NCBI GenBank assembly: GCA_963840565.1
Contig: CAWIZH010000006.1
Location: forward strand, 372,001 to 436,000
Length of the DNA: 64,000 bases
Direction of reading: 5' to 3'
DNA from: VRUE01 sp963840565
GTDB taxonomy: Bacteria; Actinomycetota; Thermoleophilia; Solirubrobacterales; 70-9
Positions 21,230 through 31,500 of the stretch are shown here, piece after piece. The notes beneath the pieces are model-generated. The model was not told where the DNA came from, did not search any database, and saw only the letters and a list, made by a program, of their open reading frames with translations. Within the stretch, counting starts at the first letter, position 1, and each line of letters starts with the position of its first letter. The position numbers were made by a program, and so were the translations under genes.

Positions 21230-22843
21230 GACGAGCTAGCGCACGGCTGGGTCTGTCCTCAGATTCGCCGCGCCTGGGGCGCCGAGCATTCCTCGGCGCC
21301 CTGGGTAGCGGCGCTCTCGCCACGGCTCTGCCGCTGGGGGTGCGCCCCGGCGCTCTGCTGGGCGGGGGCGGGCGGTCGTCGCGGGCACGCGCAGCCGAGC
21401 CCTTCCGGGCGCCGCCTGCCGATCCCGCGAGGAGCTGAGCGGCGCCCGCTTGACGATTCCGATCTGCGAGGCCGAGGTGCCGATCATGCCCGGCCGCGCC
21501 GACGCGGATGTGGACCTACGGCGGCAGCTTCCCCGGGCCGACGATCCGCCGCCCCGCCGGCCAGCGCACCGAGGTCACCTTTCACCACGAACTGCCGCGC
21601 TCGGTCGGCGAGCTGACCGTCCATCTGCACGGCGGCCACAACCGCACCCAGTTCGACGGCCAGCCCGGTGGGCTGACGCCGTCCCACGCGCGCTCCTTCT
21701 ACTGCGACATCCCGCGCGGCCTCTCGCCGCGGCAGTCGGGCAACGACCTACTGCTCGAGCCAGGGGGGAAGCGCACCTACGTCTACGACCTGATCGAGGA
21801 CGGCCGGCCCGAACGGGCCGCCTTCCAGTGGTACCACGACCATCGCCTCGACCACACCGCCCGCAACGTCTGGCACGGGCTGGCGGGGATGTGGATCGTC
21901 GACGACGAGTTCGAGGGGAGCCTGCCGCTGCCGCGCGGCGAGCGCGACCTGCCGCTGATGATCGCCGACCGCTCCTTCGACCGCCACAACCAGCTCACCG
22001 ATCCCTTCACCAACCGGCGCCCGCCCGACGACGGGATCAACGCCCGCAGCGTTCTCGTCAACGGCGCCTACATGCCGCACCACCGGGTGACGGCGCAGCG
22101 CTACCGCCTGCGCATCCTCAACGTCTCGCAGTTTCGCCCCTACAACCTCTACCTCTCCAACGGCGCGCCGATGATCCAGATCGGCACCGACAGCGGCCTG
22201 ATGCCGAAGCCGGTGCGGCGCAGCGAGATCATGCTGGGGCCGGGCGAGCGGGTCGAAGTCGTGGTCGATTTCGCCGCTGCGGCGGGGGAGAGGGTGGAGC
22301 TGCGCAGCGGGCCGCGCCACGGCGCCCGCAACCCGCTCGGCACCCACCCCTACATCGGCGCCCTGATGCAGTTCCGGGTCGACTCCCAGCGCCTGCCCGA
22401 CCGCACCCGGGTGCCGCGCAAGCTGCGGCCGCTGCCCGCCTGGACCAAACACGCTCTCGCACAAGCCGAAACACACCTGGGAGATCTCGATCGGCGGCGC
22501 CTTCAAGACGACCTGGCTGATCAACGGGCGGACCTTCAACCCGGCCCGCGCCGACGCCCACCCTAAGCTGGGCGCGATCGAGACCTGGGAGATCGTCAAC
22601 CGCACCAACGTCGCCCACATGATGCATATCCACGCCACCGACTGGTACCTGCTCGCCCGCAACGGCAAGCCGCCGCCGCCGTGGGAAGACTGCCTCAAGG
22701 AGACCTTCTTCGTCTACCCCCGCGAACGCCTCCTCCTCGCCGGTCGCTTCTCCGACTACACCGGCAAGTTCATCATCCACTGCCACATGCTCGACCACGA
22801 GGACCACGGCCTGATGACCCAGTTCGAGGTGGTCAAGCCCTAA
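21230..22843 (+). CDS. Multicopper oxidase (bilirubin oxidase / CotA-like), frameshifted
   Basis: All four copper motifs are present: HLHGGH (~21625), WYHDHR (~21830), HMMHIHATDW (~22620) and HCHMLDHEDHGLM (~22780). These define three cupredoxin domains with type 1 and trinuclear centres that oxidise a substrate and reduce oxygen to water. The N-terminus reads LGRRAFLGALGSGALATALP (~21265-21325), a twin-arginine-like export signal, followed by LTIPICEAEVPIMPG. Frames break near 21420, 21505 and 22455. The start codon is not clear because of these breaks. It follows the cupredoxin gene directly. The oxidised substrate (phenolic, metal ion or pigment) is unknown. Confidence 0.85.
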
Positions 22844-23049
22844 AGGCTGTGCTTGGTGACCAGCCTAAGCCGGTCCTCGGCAACCTCGATCAGGTCCAGC
22901 ATCACGCCGCGATCATCGGAGATCTCGATCAGCTTGGAGTCGCCATGGTCGCTGACCACGGTGCCGGTGGTGCCGATAGCCCACTCGCCGATGCCATCGA
23001 GAAGCTCAATGACGTCATGTTCACCGATTGCATGCTTGATGCTCGCCAT
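22840..23049 (-). CDS. Small DUF4926-like protein
   Basis: The 69-residue product starts at ATG 23049. The pattern HDVIELLDGIGEWAIGTTG, then TVVSDHGDSKLIEISDDRG, resembles DUF4926 proteins, small SH3-like beta-barrels of unknown role often found near mobile or toxin genes. The assignment is from memory of the pattern and could not be checked. Its stop overlaps the 3' end of the multicopper oxidase gene on the other strand by 4 bp, and it marks the left border of the lower-GC island. Confidence 0.5.
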   Translation of the reverse strand: MASIKHAIGEHDVIELLDGIGEWAIGTTGTVVSDHGDSKLIEISDDRGVMLDLIEVAEDRLRLVTKHSL

Positions 23050-23171
23050 CGTTCCTCCAGTCTCCAGAGCGATCCCTGCGCACCAGCCTAGAAGGATGAC
23101 GTACTTCATCGTCGGTTAGATCGGTCAGGCGCCTCATTCCTGAAACGCGGACGGTCCTGATCAGCCGGGTA

Positions 23172-25091
23172 GTGCATACAGTTTGCGCAGTGGGAACGCA
23201 GGGAGCAACGTCTGGGTATCGCCGAAAAGAGCGAATTGCTCCGGCGGGAACGTGGAACGCCGAGCGGGTGGTTGAGGCGCTGCGCGATTGGGCCGAGGAG
23301 TTTGGCGAGCCGCCGCGGATCTATGAGTGGTCGGTCTCGGCCGCTCGCACCGTTGGAGCCGAGGACGGGCGAGTAAAGCGATGGGCCGCCGAGCACCCAC
23401 GCTGGCCCGGCTCGACGCCGGTCGTTAAGTACTTCGGCTCCTGGTCTGCGGCCCTCGCCGCCGCCGGCCTGCGCGAGGAGCCGCTGGCCCCTTGGGAGTT
23501 GAGCCTGGGTGAGCGGGTCGAGATCTCCAGGCGCCTGGATCGGGCTGGTCTGCGGACGGCGGAGATCGCCGAGCTCCTCGATGTGAAGCCGGAAACGGTT
23601 CGCGCCTATCTGCGAGCCGGTGCCTGCCCGGACTGCGGTGGCCCGGTGATCAGCCGCGGTGCCCGGCGTTGCCAGGGGTGTGCCGCGAGGCTCGCCCACC
23701 GGGCGGGCTGGGGGGCGGAGGAGATCGTCGCGGCACTCCGCGCCTGGGCCGAGGAGCACGGGTCCCCGCCGTCGGGGCTTGACTGGACTCCCACTGATGA
23801 CACCACGCTTCAGTGGGCGCGCGAGTACCCGCGCTGGCCCGGTACCGGGCAAGTCCTCCATACCTTCGGCGGTTGGAACCAGGCACTCGAAGCTGCCGGC
23901 CTCGACACGCGCAAGCGCCGTTGGGAGCGCGAGAGCGTCATCGCCGCCGTTCGCGCATTTGCCGAGCGCCACGGCCGCTCCCCGACGACAGCGGAGCTTA
24001 AAGGCGCGGAGGAGCTTCCCTCGCGGGAGGTGATCATCCGCTATTGCGGGTCGCTCGACGCCTGTCGAGACGCCCTGGAGGCGCAGAAGGGGGCGAAGCC
24101 GGCGAACGGCTGGCTTCCGCCGGTTCATCAGCGCTGGGACCGCGAGCGCATCGTCGAGGCGATCAAGGCTTTTGCCGCCGAGCGCGGTCGCCCGCCCATG
24201 AGCACCGATTGGAAACGAGCCAGCGCCGATCACCCCGGGGTGGGATCTGTGGTTGGCCACTTCGGCTCCTTCGCCGCGGGACTGGCGGCGGCCGGGTACG
24301 TATCGCGACGTACCTCTTGGGACCGCGATCAGATCGTCGCCGCGATCAACTCCCACCTGAGCGAGCACGGCGAGCTGCCGACTCCGAAAGATTGGCGCGA
24401 GCGGGACCCGGCCGGAGCACGCCCGGCTCTTCACAATGTCCACCAGCACTTCGGGAACTGGGGCAATGCGCTCGAGGCCGGCGGCCATACCGTCGACGTC
24501 GAGCGCTGGGACCGCCGGGCGATGCTCGATGCCCTGCGCGATCTCGGCCGCGAGCTCAAACGCCGACCGACGCAACGCGACCTGCGGCCCAAGCGACCCG
24601 GCCGACCGGGGCTCGACACCGTCACCGCAGAGTTCGGGTCGTTCACCGCAGCACTCGTAGTGGCCGGGTTTCCGATTAAGAGGCGCTGGGGTCGCAAGGC
24701 GACGATCCAGGCGCTAAGGAATTGGTCAGCGGAACATGGGCGCAGCCCGACCTATGACGACTGGCGACGCGGCTCCGAACGGCACCCCGGCGTGTCTACG
24801 GTGGAGAACCTGTTCGGCTCCTGGACGGAGGGCCTGCGCGCCTCGGGCCTGCCGATCTCAAAGCGCAATTGGGACCGCGTAGCCATCGTCGGAGCGTTGC
24901 GGGCCTGGGCCGCCGAGCATGGACGTCCTCCGTCGAGCGCTGACTGGCGTGGGGCGGACCCAACTGGCCAGCGACCGGCGACCTATCGGGTGCAGCGCGA
25001 GTTCGGGACGTGGGGTGCCGCACTGGACGCGGCAGGCGTGGCTTCCGCCGGTCACACGAGCACAAATGGGCGCTCCGCGGCCACGGCGTAG
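23172..25091 (+). CDS. Protein with eight homing-endonuclease-associated repeats and a zinc ribbon
   Basis: The 639-residue protein is built from eight repeats of about 55-70 residues at ~28-99, 180-243, 251-303, 322-376, 383-438, 446-500, 506-560 and 567-622. Each begins W-x-R-E-x-I-V-x-A-L-x-A-W-A-x-E-H-G-R-x-P, continues through a DW/HPG segment and ends F-G-S-W-x-x-A-L-x-A-A-G. This matches the homing endonuclease / HNH-associated repeat, thought to be a DNA-binding module. Between repeats 1 and 2 are a helix-turn-helix (AGLRTAEIAELLDVKPETV, ~125-143) and a zinc ribbon (CPDC ... CQGC, 152-170). No HNH or other nuclease residues are present. GTG 23172 or GTG 23190 may be the start. It may be a modular DNA-binding regulator; the target is unknown. 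Confidence 0.75.
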   Translation: MHTVCAVGTQGATSGYRRKERIAPAGTWNAERVVEALRDWAEEFGEPPRIYEWSVSAARTVGAEDGRVKRWAAEHPRWPGSTPVVKYFGSWSAALAAAGLREEPLAPWELSLGERVEISRRLDRAGLRTAEIAELLDVKPETVRAYLRAGACPDCGGPVISRGARRCQGCAARLAHRAGWGAEEIVAALRAWAEEHGSPPSGLDWTPTDDTTLQWAREYPRWPGTGQVLHTFGGWNQALEAAGLDTRKRRWERESVIAAVRAFAERHGRSPTTAELKGAEELPSREVIIRYCGSLDACRDALEAQKGAKPANGWLPPVHQRWDRERIVEAIKAFAAERGRPPMSTDWKRASADHPGVGSVVGHFGSFAAGLAAAGYVSRRTSWDRDQIVAAINSHLSEHGELPTPKDWRERDPAGARPALHNVHQHFGNWGNALEAGGHTVDVERWDRRAMLDALRDLGRELKRRPTQRDLRPKRPGRPGLDTVTAEFGSFTAALVVAGFPIKRRWGRKATIQALRNWSAEHGRSPTYDDWRRGSERHPGVSTVENLFGSWTEGLRASGLPISKRNWDRVAIVGALRAWAAEHGRPPSSADWRGADPTGQRPATYRVQREFGTWGAALDAAGVASAGHTSTNGRSAATA

Positions 25092-25105
25092 GCCGGGAGA
25101 CTGGC

Positions 25106-25400
25106 CTACTTCACGGCAACCATCAATGCCAGCTCAAGCCACTTGAAGTGGCAGTCAACCTCGGCGAAGCAGCTGCGCAGCCAGCGAATCTGCTCCGACA
25201 GGTCCGCGAGTTGATCCGTGGGGTCGTCTTGTGTTCGGCCGATCTCGCGGCGGAAGCGCTCGTGCAGATCCTCAGAGGCAGAGCTCACGAGATCGAGATT
25301 TGCGAAGACGCCCCCCGGCACGAGGAGATCATGAATTTCGCCGATCAGCTCTAGCCTTACCCAGGGTACTGTCGCAGACAAAAGATTGCGATATGTTGCG
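25106..25400 (-). pseudogene. Truncated SAM-dependent methyltransferase (C-terminal fragment)
   Basis: The minus strand reads LIGEIHDLLVPGGVFANLDL and later SEQIRWLRSCFAEVDCHFKW, then LELALMVAV. This is the post-motif region (LLxPGG ... LEL) of class I methyltransferases. The upstream half with the SAM-binding glycine motif is missing: beyond about 25400 the open frame has no methyltransferase character. I therefore call it a remnant. It lies tail to tail with the repeat protein and back to back with the RHS gene's promoter region, suggesting that insertion of the RHS locus or an adjacent rearrangement removed the 5' half. Confidence 0.6.
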
Positions 25401-25533
25401 CCGATGCCGAGAGGCAAATTGCCGACTGCAGCAGATCTTTGCAAGCGCCCAAAGCGGAGAACACCTGTCCGCCCGACAGTCCACCCGTTGACAAGCATCC
25501 GGGTGGAGCGATATGAACCCGCGCAATAGTCTC

Positions 25534-25563
25534 TTGAGTATTCCCGAATAGCCTGTCTATACC
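25534..25563 (+). promoter_or_regulatory. Possible promoter of the RHS gene
   Basis: TTGAGT (25534-25539) and TATACC (25558-25563) are separated by 18 bp and lie just upstream of GGGGAGGAG (25578-25586), the ribosome site for GTG 25591. The match to a housekeeping-sigma promoter is reasonable for this GC content but unproven. Confidence 0.35.
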
Positions 25564-25590
25564 GGATCATCCAAGTTGGGGAGGAGCCAG

Positions 25591-28500
25591 GTGCAGCACG
25601 AGTCCAAGCAAGTGCATCGCAAGTGCCGCAACTCTAGGGGTTTCATGCCATCCACCCGCGGAGCGGAGTTCATGCGCGCTCTTGCAATGCTCGCTACCGC
25701 GCTCTTTGTTGGCTTGCTAGGGCCGGCATCTGCACTCTCCTCGCCTCCGAGCAATGCTTTTCGATTTGTCCATGATGTCGACGGGCACCTCAGAGCGGCC
25801 ATAAATCCTGAAGGCGATACCGCTGTCTACGGCTGGGACGCTGCTGGCAACCTGCTCTCGATCTCTCGCCACGTTTCCTCTGCCCTCTCGGTTATCCAAC
25901 TCAATCCGGCGAGGGGCGAAGTAGGGGCGACCGTGACGATCGAAGGCACGGGGTTCTCGACGACCCCTGCCTCGAACACCGTCAAATTCAATGGCACGGC
26001 AGCAAGCGTTAGCGCGGCGGGCGCGACCTCGCTGACCGTCAAAGTTCCCGCTGGTGCGACGACGGGATCGGTGACTGTCTCGACTACGGGCGAAGGCCCA
26101 GCGTTGAGCGCGGAAGCCTTCACGGTCGCTGAATCCTTTGCGCCGCACACCTCCTCGATTTCACCGGCCCTCGCCGCTGCCGGGGAAGAAATCACCATCT
26201 CTGGCTCAAACTTCGGATCGTCGGCCTCGGCGAATTCCGTGACGCTCAATCAGGCTCGACCAGAATTGACGTCTGCCTCGACCAGTTCGATCAAATTCAA
26301 GATTCCGTTGGCGACACTGGGCGGCCATGTCTCTGTGGCGACTGCCGAAGGTTCGAGCACGGGCCCTGATCTCTTCATTCCGCCGAGCGGCACCGCTACT
26401 TCAAAAGTAGGTTCGACGGGAAGGATCTCGCTGGGCGAATCGAAGACTGCCGAATTCGCGGGCTCCGAAAAAGTCGCTTTGCTGCTGTTCGATGGCGCTT
26501 CTGGGCAACGCGCTTCTTTCGTGTTCTCCGAAGGCACGGTCACGAGCGGCACCGTCTCTATCTGGAGCCCATCTGGGACCAAACTCGCCTCCGCTAGCTT
26601 CTCGAAAAGCGGATTCATCGAGGCCTCTTTGCCCGCCACCGGCACCTACACGATCTTGCTGTCGCCTTCAGGTACGAGCGCCGGATCGATCAAAGCGACG
26701 TCCTATGCGCCCAAAGACCTAACCGGCTCGATCACCCCCGCTGCCACCGCCGAAGGCACGACGCAGCACGTCGCCATCTCCAACCCCGGCCAGAACGCCT
26801 CCTACGCGCTGACGATGAGCGCCGGCGAGAAGGTCTCCCTTCGCACCAACAACTCCAACTTCACGGGTGGCTACAGGCTCAAGTGGCTGAAGCCAAGCGG
26901 CGAAGAATTCTCCAGCATCGGCTTCGGCGCCAAAGAAAACTGGTTCTGGGACACGCAGACCTTTACGAGCGCCGGCACCTACACGCTGGTCGTCGACCCC
27001 GAAAGCGCTTCCACCGGCTCGGTCGACCTGCAGCTCTGGGAAGACCCCGACCTGACCGGCCAGACCATCACCCCCTCCGAAGCAGGCGGCTCGGTCACCT
27101 CGACGATCAACGTGCCCGGCCAGCGCGAGTTGATCACCTTCTCGGGGAGCAAAGAACAGCGGCTCGCCTGGACGACCTCCGCCAACACCTTCAAAGGAAG
27201 CGTCAATGTCACCCTGTTTAGGCCGAACGGCTCTCAGCTCGCCACCGGCACTACCTGGCACGACACGACCGCGCTTCCCGAAACCGGTACCTACACCTAC
27301 TTCATCGACCCGCCCTCCACCACGACTGAACCCGCCGCCAACGGCACCGGCAGCATCAAACTGACCGCCTATTTGGTGCCGGAAAACATCAGCGGCGGCT
27401 CGATCACCCCCGCTGCCACCGCCGAAGGCACGACGCAGCACGTCGCCATCTCCAACCCCGGCCAGAACGCCTCCTACGCGCTGACGATGAGCGCCGGCGA
27501 GAAGGTCTCCCTTCGCACCAACAACTCCAACTTCACGGGTGGCTACAGGCTCAAGTGGCTGAAGCCAAGCGGCGAAGAATTCTCCAGCATCGGCTTCGGC
27601 GCCAAAGAAAACTGGTTCTGGGACACGCAGACCTTTACGAGCGCCGGCACCTACACGCTGGTCGTCGACCCCGAAAGCGCTTCCACCGGCTCGGTCGACC
27701 TGCAGCTCTGGGAAGACCCCGACCTGACCGGCCAGACCATCACCCCCTCCGAAGCAGGCGGCTCGGTCACCTCGACGATCAACGTGCCCGGCCAGCGCGA
27801 GTTGATCACCTTCTCGGGGAGCAAAGAACAGCGGCTCGCCTGGACGACCTCCGCCAACACCTTCAAAGGAAGCGTCAATGTCACCCTGTTTAGGCCGAAC
27901 GGCTCTCAGCTCGCCACCGGCGCTACCTGGCACGACACGACCGCGCTTCCCGAAACCGGTACCTACACCTACTTCATCGACCCGCCCTCCACCACGACTG
28001 AACCCGCCGCCAACGGCACCGGCAGCATCAAACTGACCGCCTATTTGGTGCCGGAAAACATCAGCGGCGGCTCGATCACCCCCGCTGCCACCGCCGAAGG
28101 CACGACGCAGCACGTCGCCATCTCCAACCCCGGCCAGAACGCCTCCTACGCGCTGACGATGAGCGCCGGCGAGAAGGTCTCCCTTCGCACCAACAACTCC
28201 AACTTCACGGGTGGCTACAGGCTCAAGTGGCTGAAGCCAAGCGGCGAAGAATTCTCCAGCATCGGCTTCGGCGCCAAAGAAAACTGGTTCTGGGACACGC
28301 AGACCTTTACGAGCGCCGGCACCTACACGCTGGTCGTCGACCCCGAAAGCGCTTCCACCGGCTCGGTCGACCTGCAGCTCTGGGAAGACCCCGACCTGAC
28401 CGGCCAGACCATCACCCCCTCCGAAGCAGGCGGCTCGGTCACCTCGACGATCAACGTGCCCGGCCAGCGCGAGTTGATCACCTTCTCGGGGAGCAAAGAA

Positions 28501-31500
28501 CAGCGGCTCGCCTGGACGACCTCCGCCAACACCTTCAAAGGAAGCGTCAATGTCACCCTGTTTAGGCCGAACGGCTCTCAGCTCGCCACCGGCGCTACCT
28601 GGCACGACACGACCGCGCTTCCCGAAACCGGTACCTACACCTACTTCATCGACCCGCCCTCCACCACGACTGAACCCGCCGCCAACGGCACCGGCAGCAT
28701 CAAACTGACCGCCTATTTGGTGCCGGAAAACATCAGCGGCGGCTCGATCACCCCCGCTGCCACCGCCGAAGGCACGACGCAGCACGTCGCCATCTCCAAC
28801 CCCGGCCAGAACGCCTCCTACGCGCTGACGATGAGCGCCGGCGAGAAGGTCTCCCTTCGCACCAACAACTCCAACTTCACGGGTGGCTACAGGCTCAAGT
28901 GGCTGAAGCCAAGCGGCGAAGAATTCTCCAGCATCGGCTTCGGCGCCAAAGAAAACTGGTTCTGGGACACGCAGACCTTTACGAGCGCCGGCACCTACAC
29001 GCTGGTCGTCGACCCCGAAAGCGCTTCCACCGGCTCGGTCGACCTGCAGCTCTGGGAAGACCCCGACCTGACCGGCCAGACCATCACCCCCTCCGAAGCA
29101 GGCGGCTCGGTCACCTCGACGATCAACGTGCCCGGCCAGCGCGAGTTGATCACCTTCTCGGGGAAAGCATCACAGCTCGTCACGGTAAAAGCCTGGGAAT
29201 CGACTATCGCCAATGGGACTATGTGGGTGCTCAAGCCCGACGGCACGAAACTATCTGGCAGCGAAAAGAGCTTTTCGTCTGGCTCAAGCGGCAGGGCGGA
29301 ACTGACCCCGTCCTCAACCGGCACCTACACCATCGTTGTTGATCCTCCCGCCACCGGGACGGGAACGGTGACCAACGGTACCGGGGGCGTGAAATTGACC
29401 GTTTACCTTGGGTCGCATGTGGCCTGGTTTGCTCGGCCCCGGCCGATGATCGAGCTTGCAAGTTTTGTGACGTCGAGTCTGTCCCGGCCGCCAGGATATT
29501 CAGACCTTTCAGGTCGACGCCAGGTAGCGGATACCCGTGAGGCACGCCACCTGGCAAGCCCAAGGCCGCGACATCCGCACGTTGAAGCAGGAACCCTCAA
29601 TGCCGCGGTGCAGGTGTTCCACCCCGACGCGGACAGCGCGTGGCATCCGCCGAGGACAAAGCAGGGCGTCCGAGGATGGGAAGCCGGCGAATCGACGAGC
29701 CCTTGGACCGAGGTAGCCAAGCTCAAGGCTCCTCCGGGGATGACCGCCTTGGCGGGCCAGGCGCTTGCGATCGACGGCTCGCCGATTGCGCGGGTGCGGG
29801 TCTCGCTCGAGGGCTCCCCGGTCAGCGACGAGACCGACGACGCGGGTCGCTTCTTGCTTGAAGGAGTGCCTGCCGGACACCAGGACCTAGTTATCGACGG
29901 AGAAACAGTAGCTGGAAAGAAGCGCTATGGCAGTTATGAGACCGGCGTCGATCTTGCCAACCACAAGACGACCACGCTTGATTACACAATCTGGCTGACC
30001 CCATTGGACAATTCCGGCGACCAACGGATCGATTCGCCGAACAGCAAGGAAACCAGACTCACCACCTCGCGCATTCCCGGCCTCGAAGTTCGCATTCCGG
30101 CCGGGACGGTGATCAGGGACGCGGCGGGACACGCGGTCAAGAACTTGAATATTTCCCCAATCCCAGTGGATCGCCCACCGTTCCCGCTTCCACCCTTTGT
30201 CTCTGTGCCGCTCTACTTCACGATTCAGCCGGGGCGTGCATATCTGAGCAAGGGTGCCCAGATCGTCTATCCCAATTGGGGGCATTTGCCGCCGGGCCAG
30301 CGGGTCGACTTCTGGAACTATGACCCTAACGACCGTGGCTGGTACGTCTATGGGCAAGGCTCGGTTACGTCGGACGGCAAGCAGGTCATGCCCGACCCAG
30401 GCGTCAAGGTCTGGGAGTTCACCGGCGCAATGATCACGAGCAGTCCCAAACCGCCGGTCGACGGTCCCTTCCCGAGCGAGAGCACGACTTTGGGCGATCC
30501 AGTCGACCTGTACTCGGGCCTCTTCATCTATCGCAAGACTGACCTAACCCTGCCGGACTCGATCCCGATCTCGATTCAGCGCACCTATCGCCCCCGAGAC
30601 ACGAATTCCTACAGCTTTGGAACCGGTACGACCAGCCTTTATGACATACGCCTTTGGACCGAACACAACTACACAGAAGCAGATCTCGTCCTTCCCGACG
30701 GGGGCCGGGTGCACTATGTCCGCACCTCAACCGGCACCGGTTATAAAGACGCCGTCTATGAAGCGACGAATACATCCGGTGCCTTCTTCGCTTCCACTAT
30801 CAAGTGGGACGAAGCGGTGCCGGGATGGGATCTGAAGCTAACCAACGGCATCACCTTCGTCTTCGGCGAGCTGGCGCCGCTGCAAGCGATCCGCGACAAA
30901 TACGGCAATACGCTCACGATTACCCGCGAATCCGGTCAGATCGGAAACATCACCCGGATCACCTCTCCGCATGGTCGCTGGGCCAAGTTCAGCTACGACG
31001 GCTTGAACCGGATCACCGAAGTCACCGACAATGGCGGACGCCACGTCAAATACACCTATACCTCCGGAAATCTGACGAAAGTCGAAGGACTGGCCGGCCG
31101 CACGACCGAATACGAATACGACGAAGCCGGGCGGATGAAGGCCATCGTCAATCCTCGCGGCAACAAATACCTCCAGGTGGCCTATGACGCTAACGGCCGC
31201 GTCGAAAAACAGACTACGGCTGACGGTGCGACATTCAAATTCGCCTACGAACTCGGCGAAGGCGGCAAAGTCAAAGCGACCAGCGTCACCGATCCGCTGG
31301 GGAGCCAGCACAAAGCAACGTTCAGCGCCGAAGGCTTCCCGATCAGCGAAACCGAAGCCCCTGGAACCGAACTCGCCCAGACCACTAGCTTCGAACGCCA
31401 GCCGAAAACCGGCTTGATTCTCTCCGAGTCAGATCCGTTTGGGAGGGTGACCGACTTCGAATACGACAGCAGTGGCAATGTCAAAGAACTGACCAGGCTC

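Noticed and set aside
26719..28785. 688-residue open frame antisense to the tandem repeats
   Set aside because: It is long only because one stop-free 672-bp unit is repeated in phase. Gly/Val-rich low complexity, no start context.
26725..29164. CRISPR-like array
   Set aside because: The repeats are 672 bp, in-frame and coding, with no spacers.
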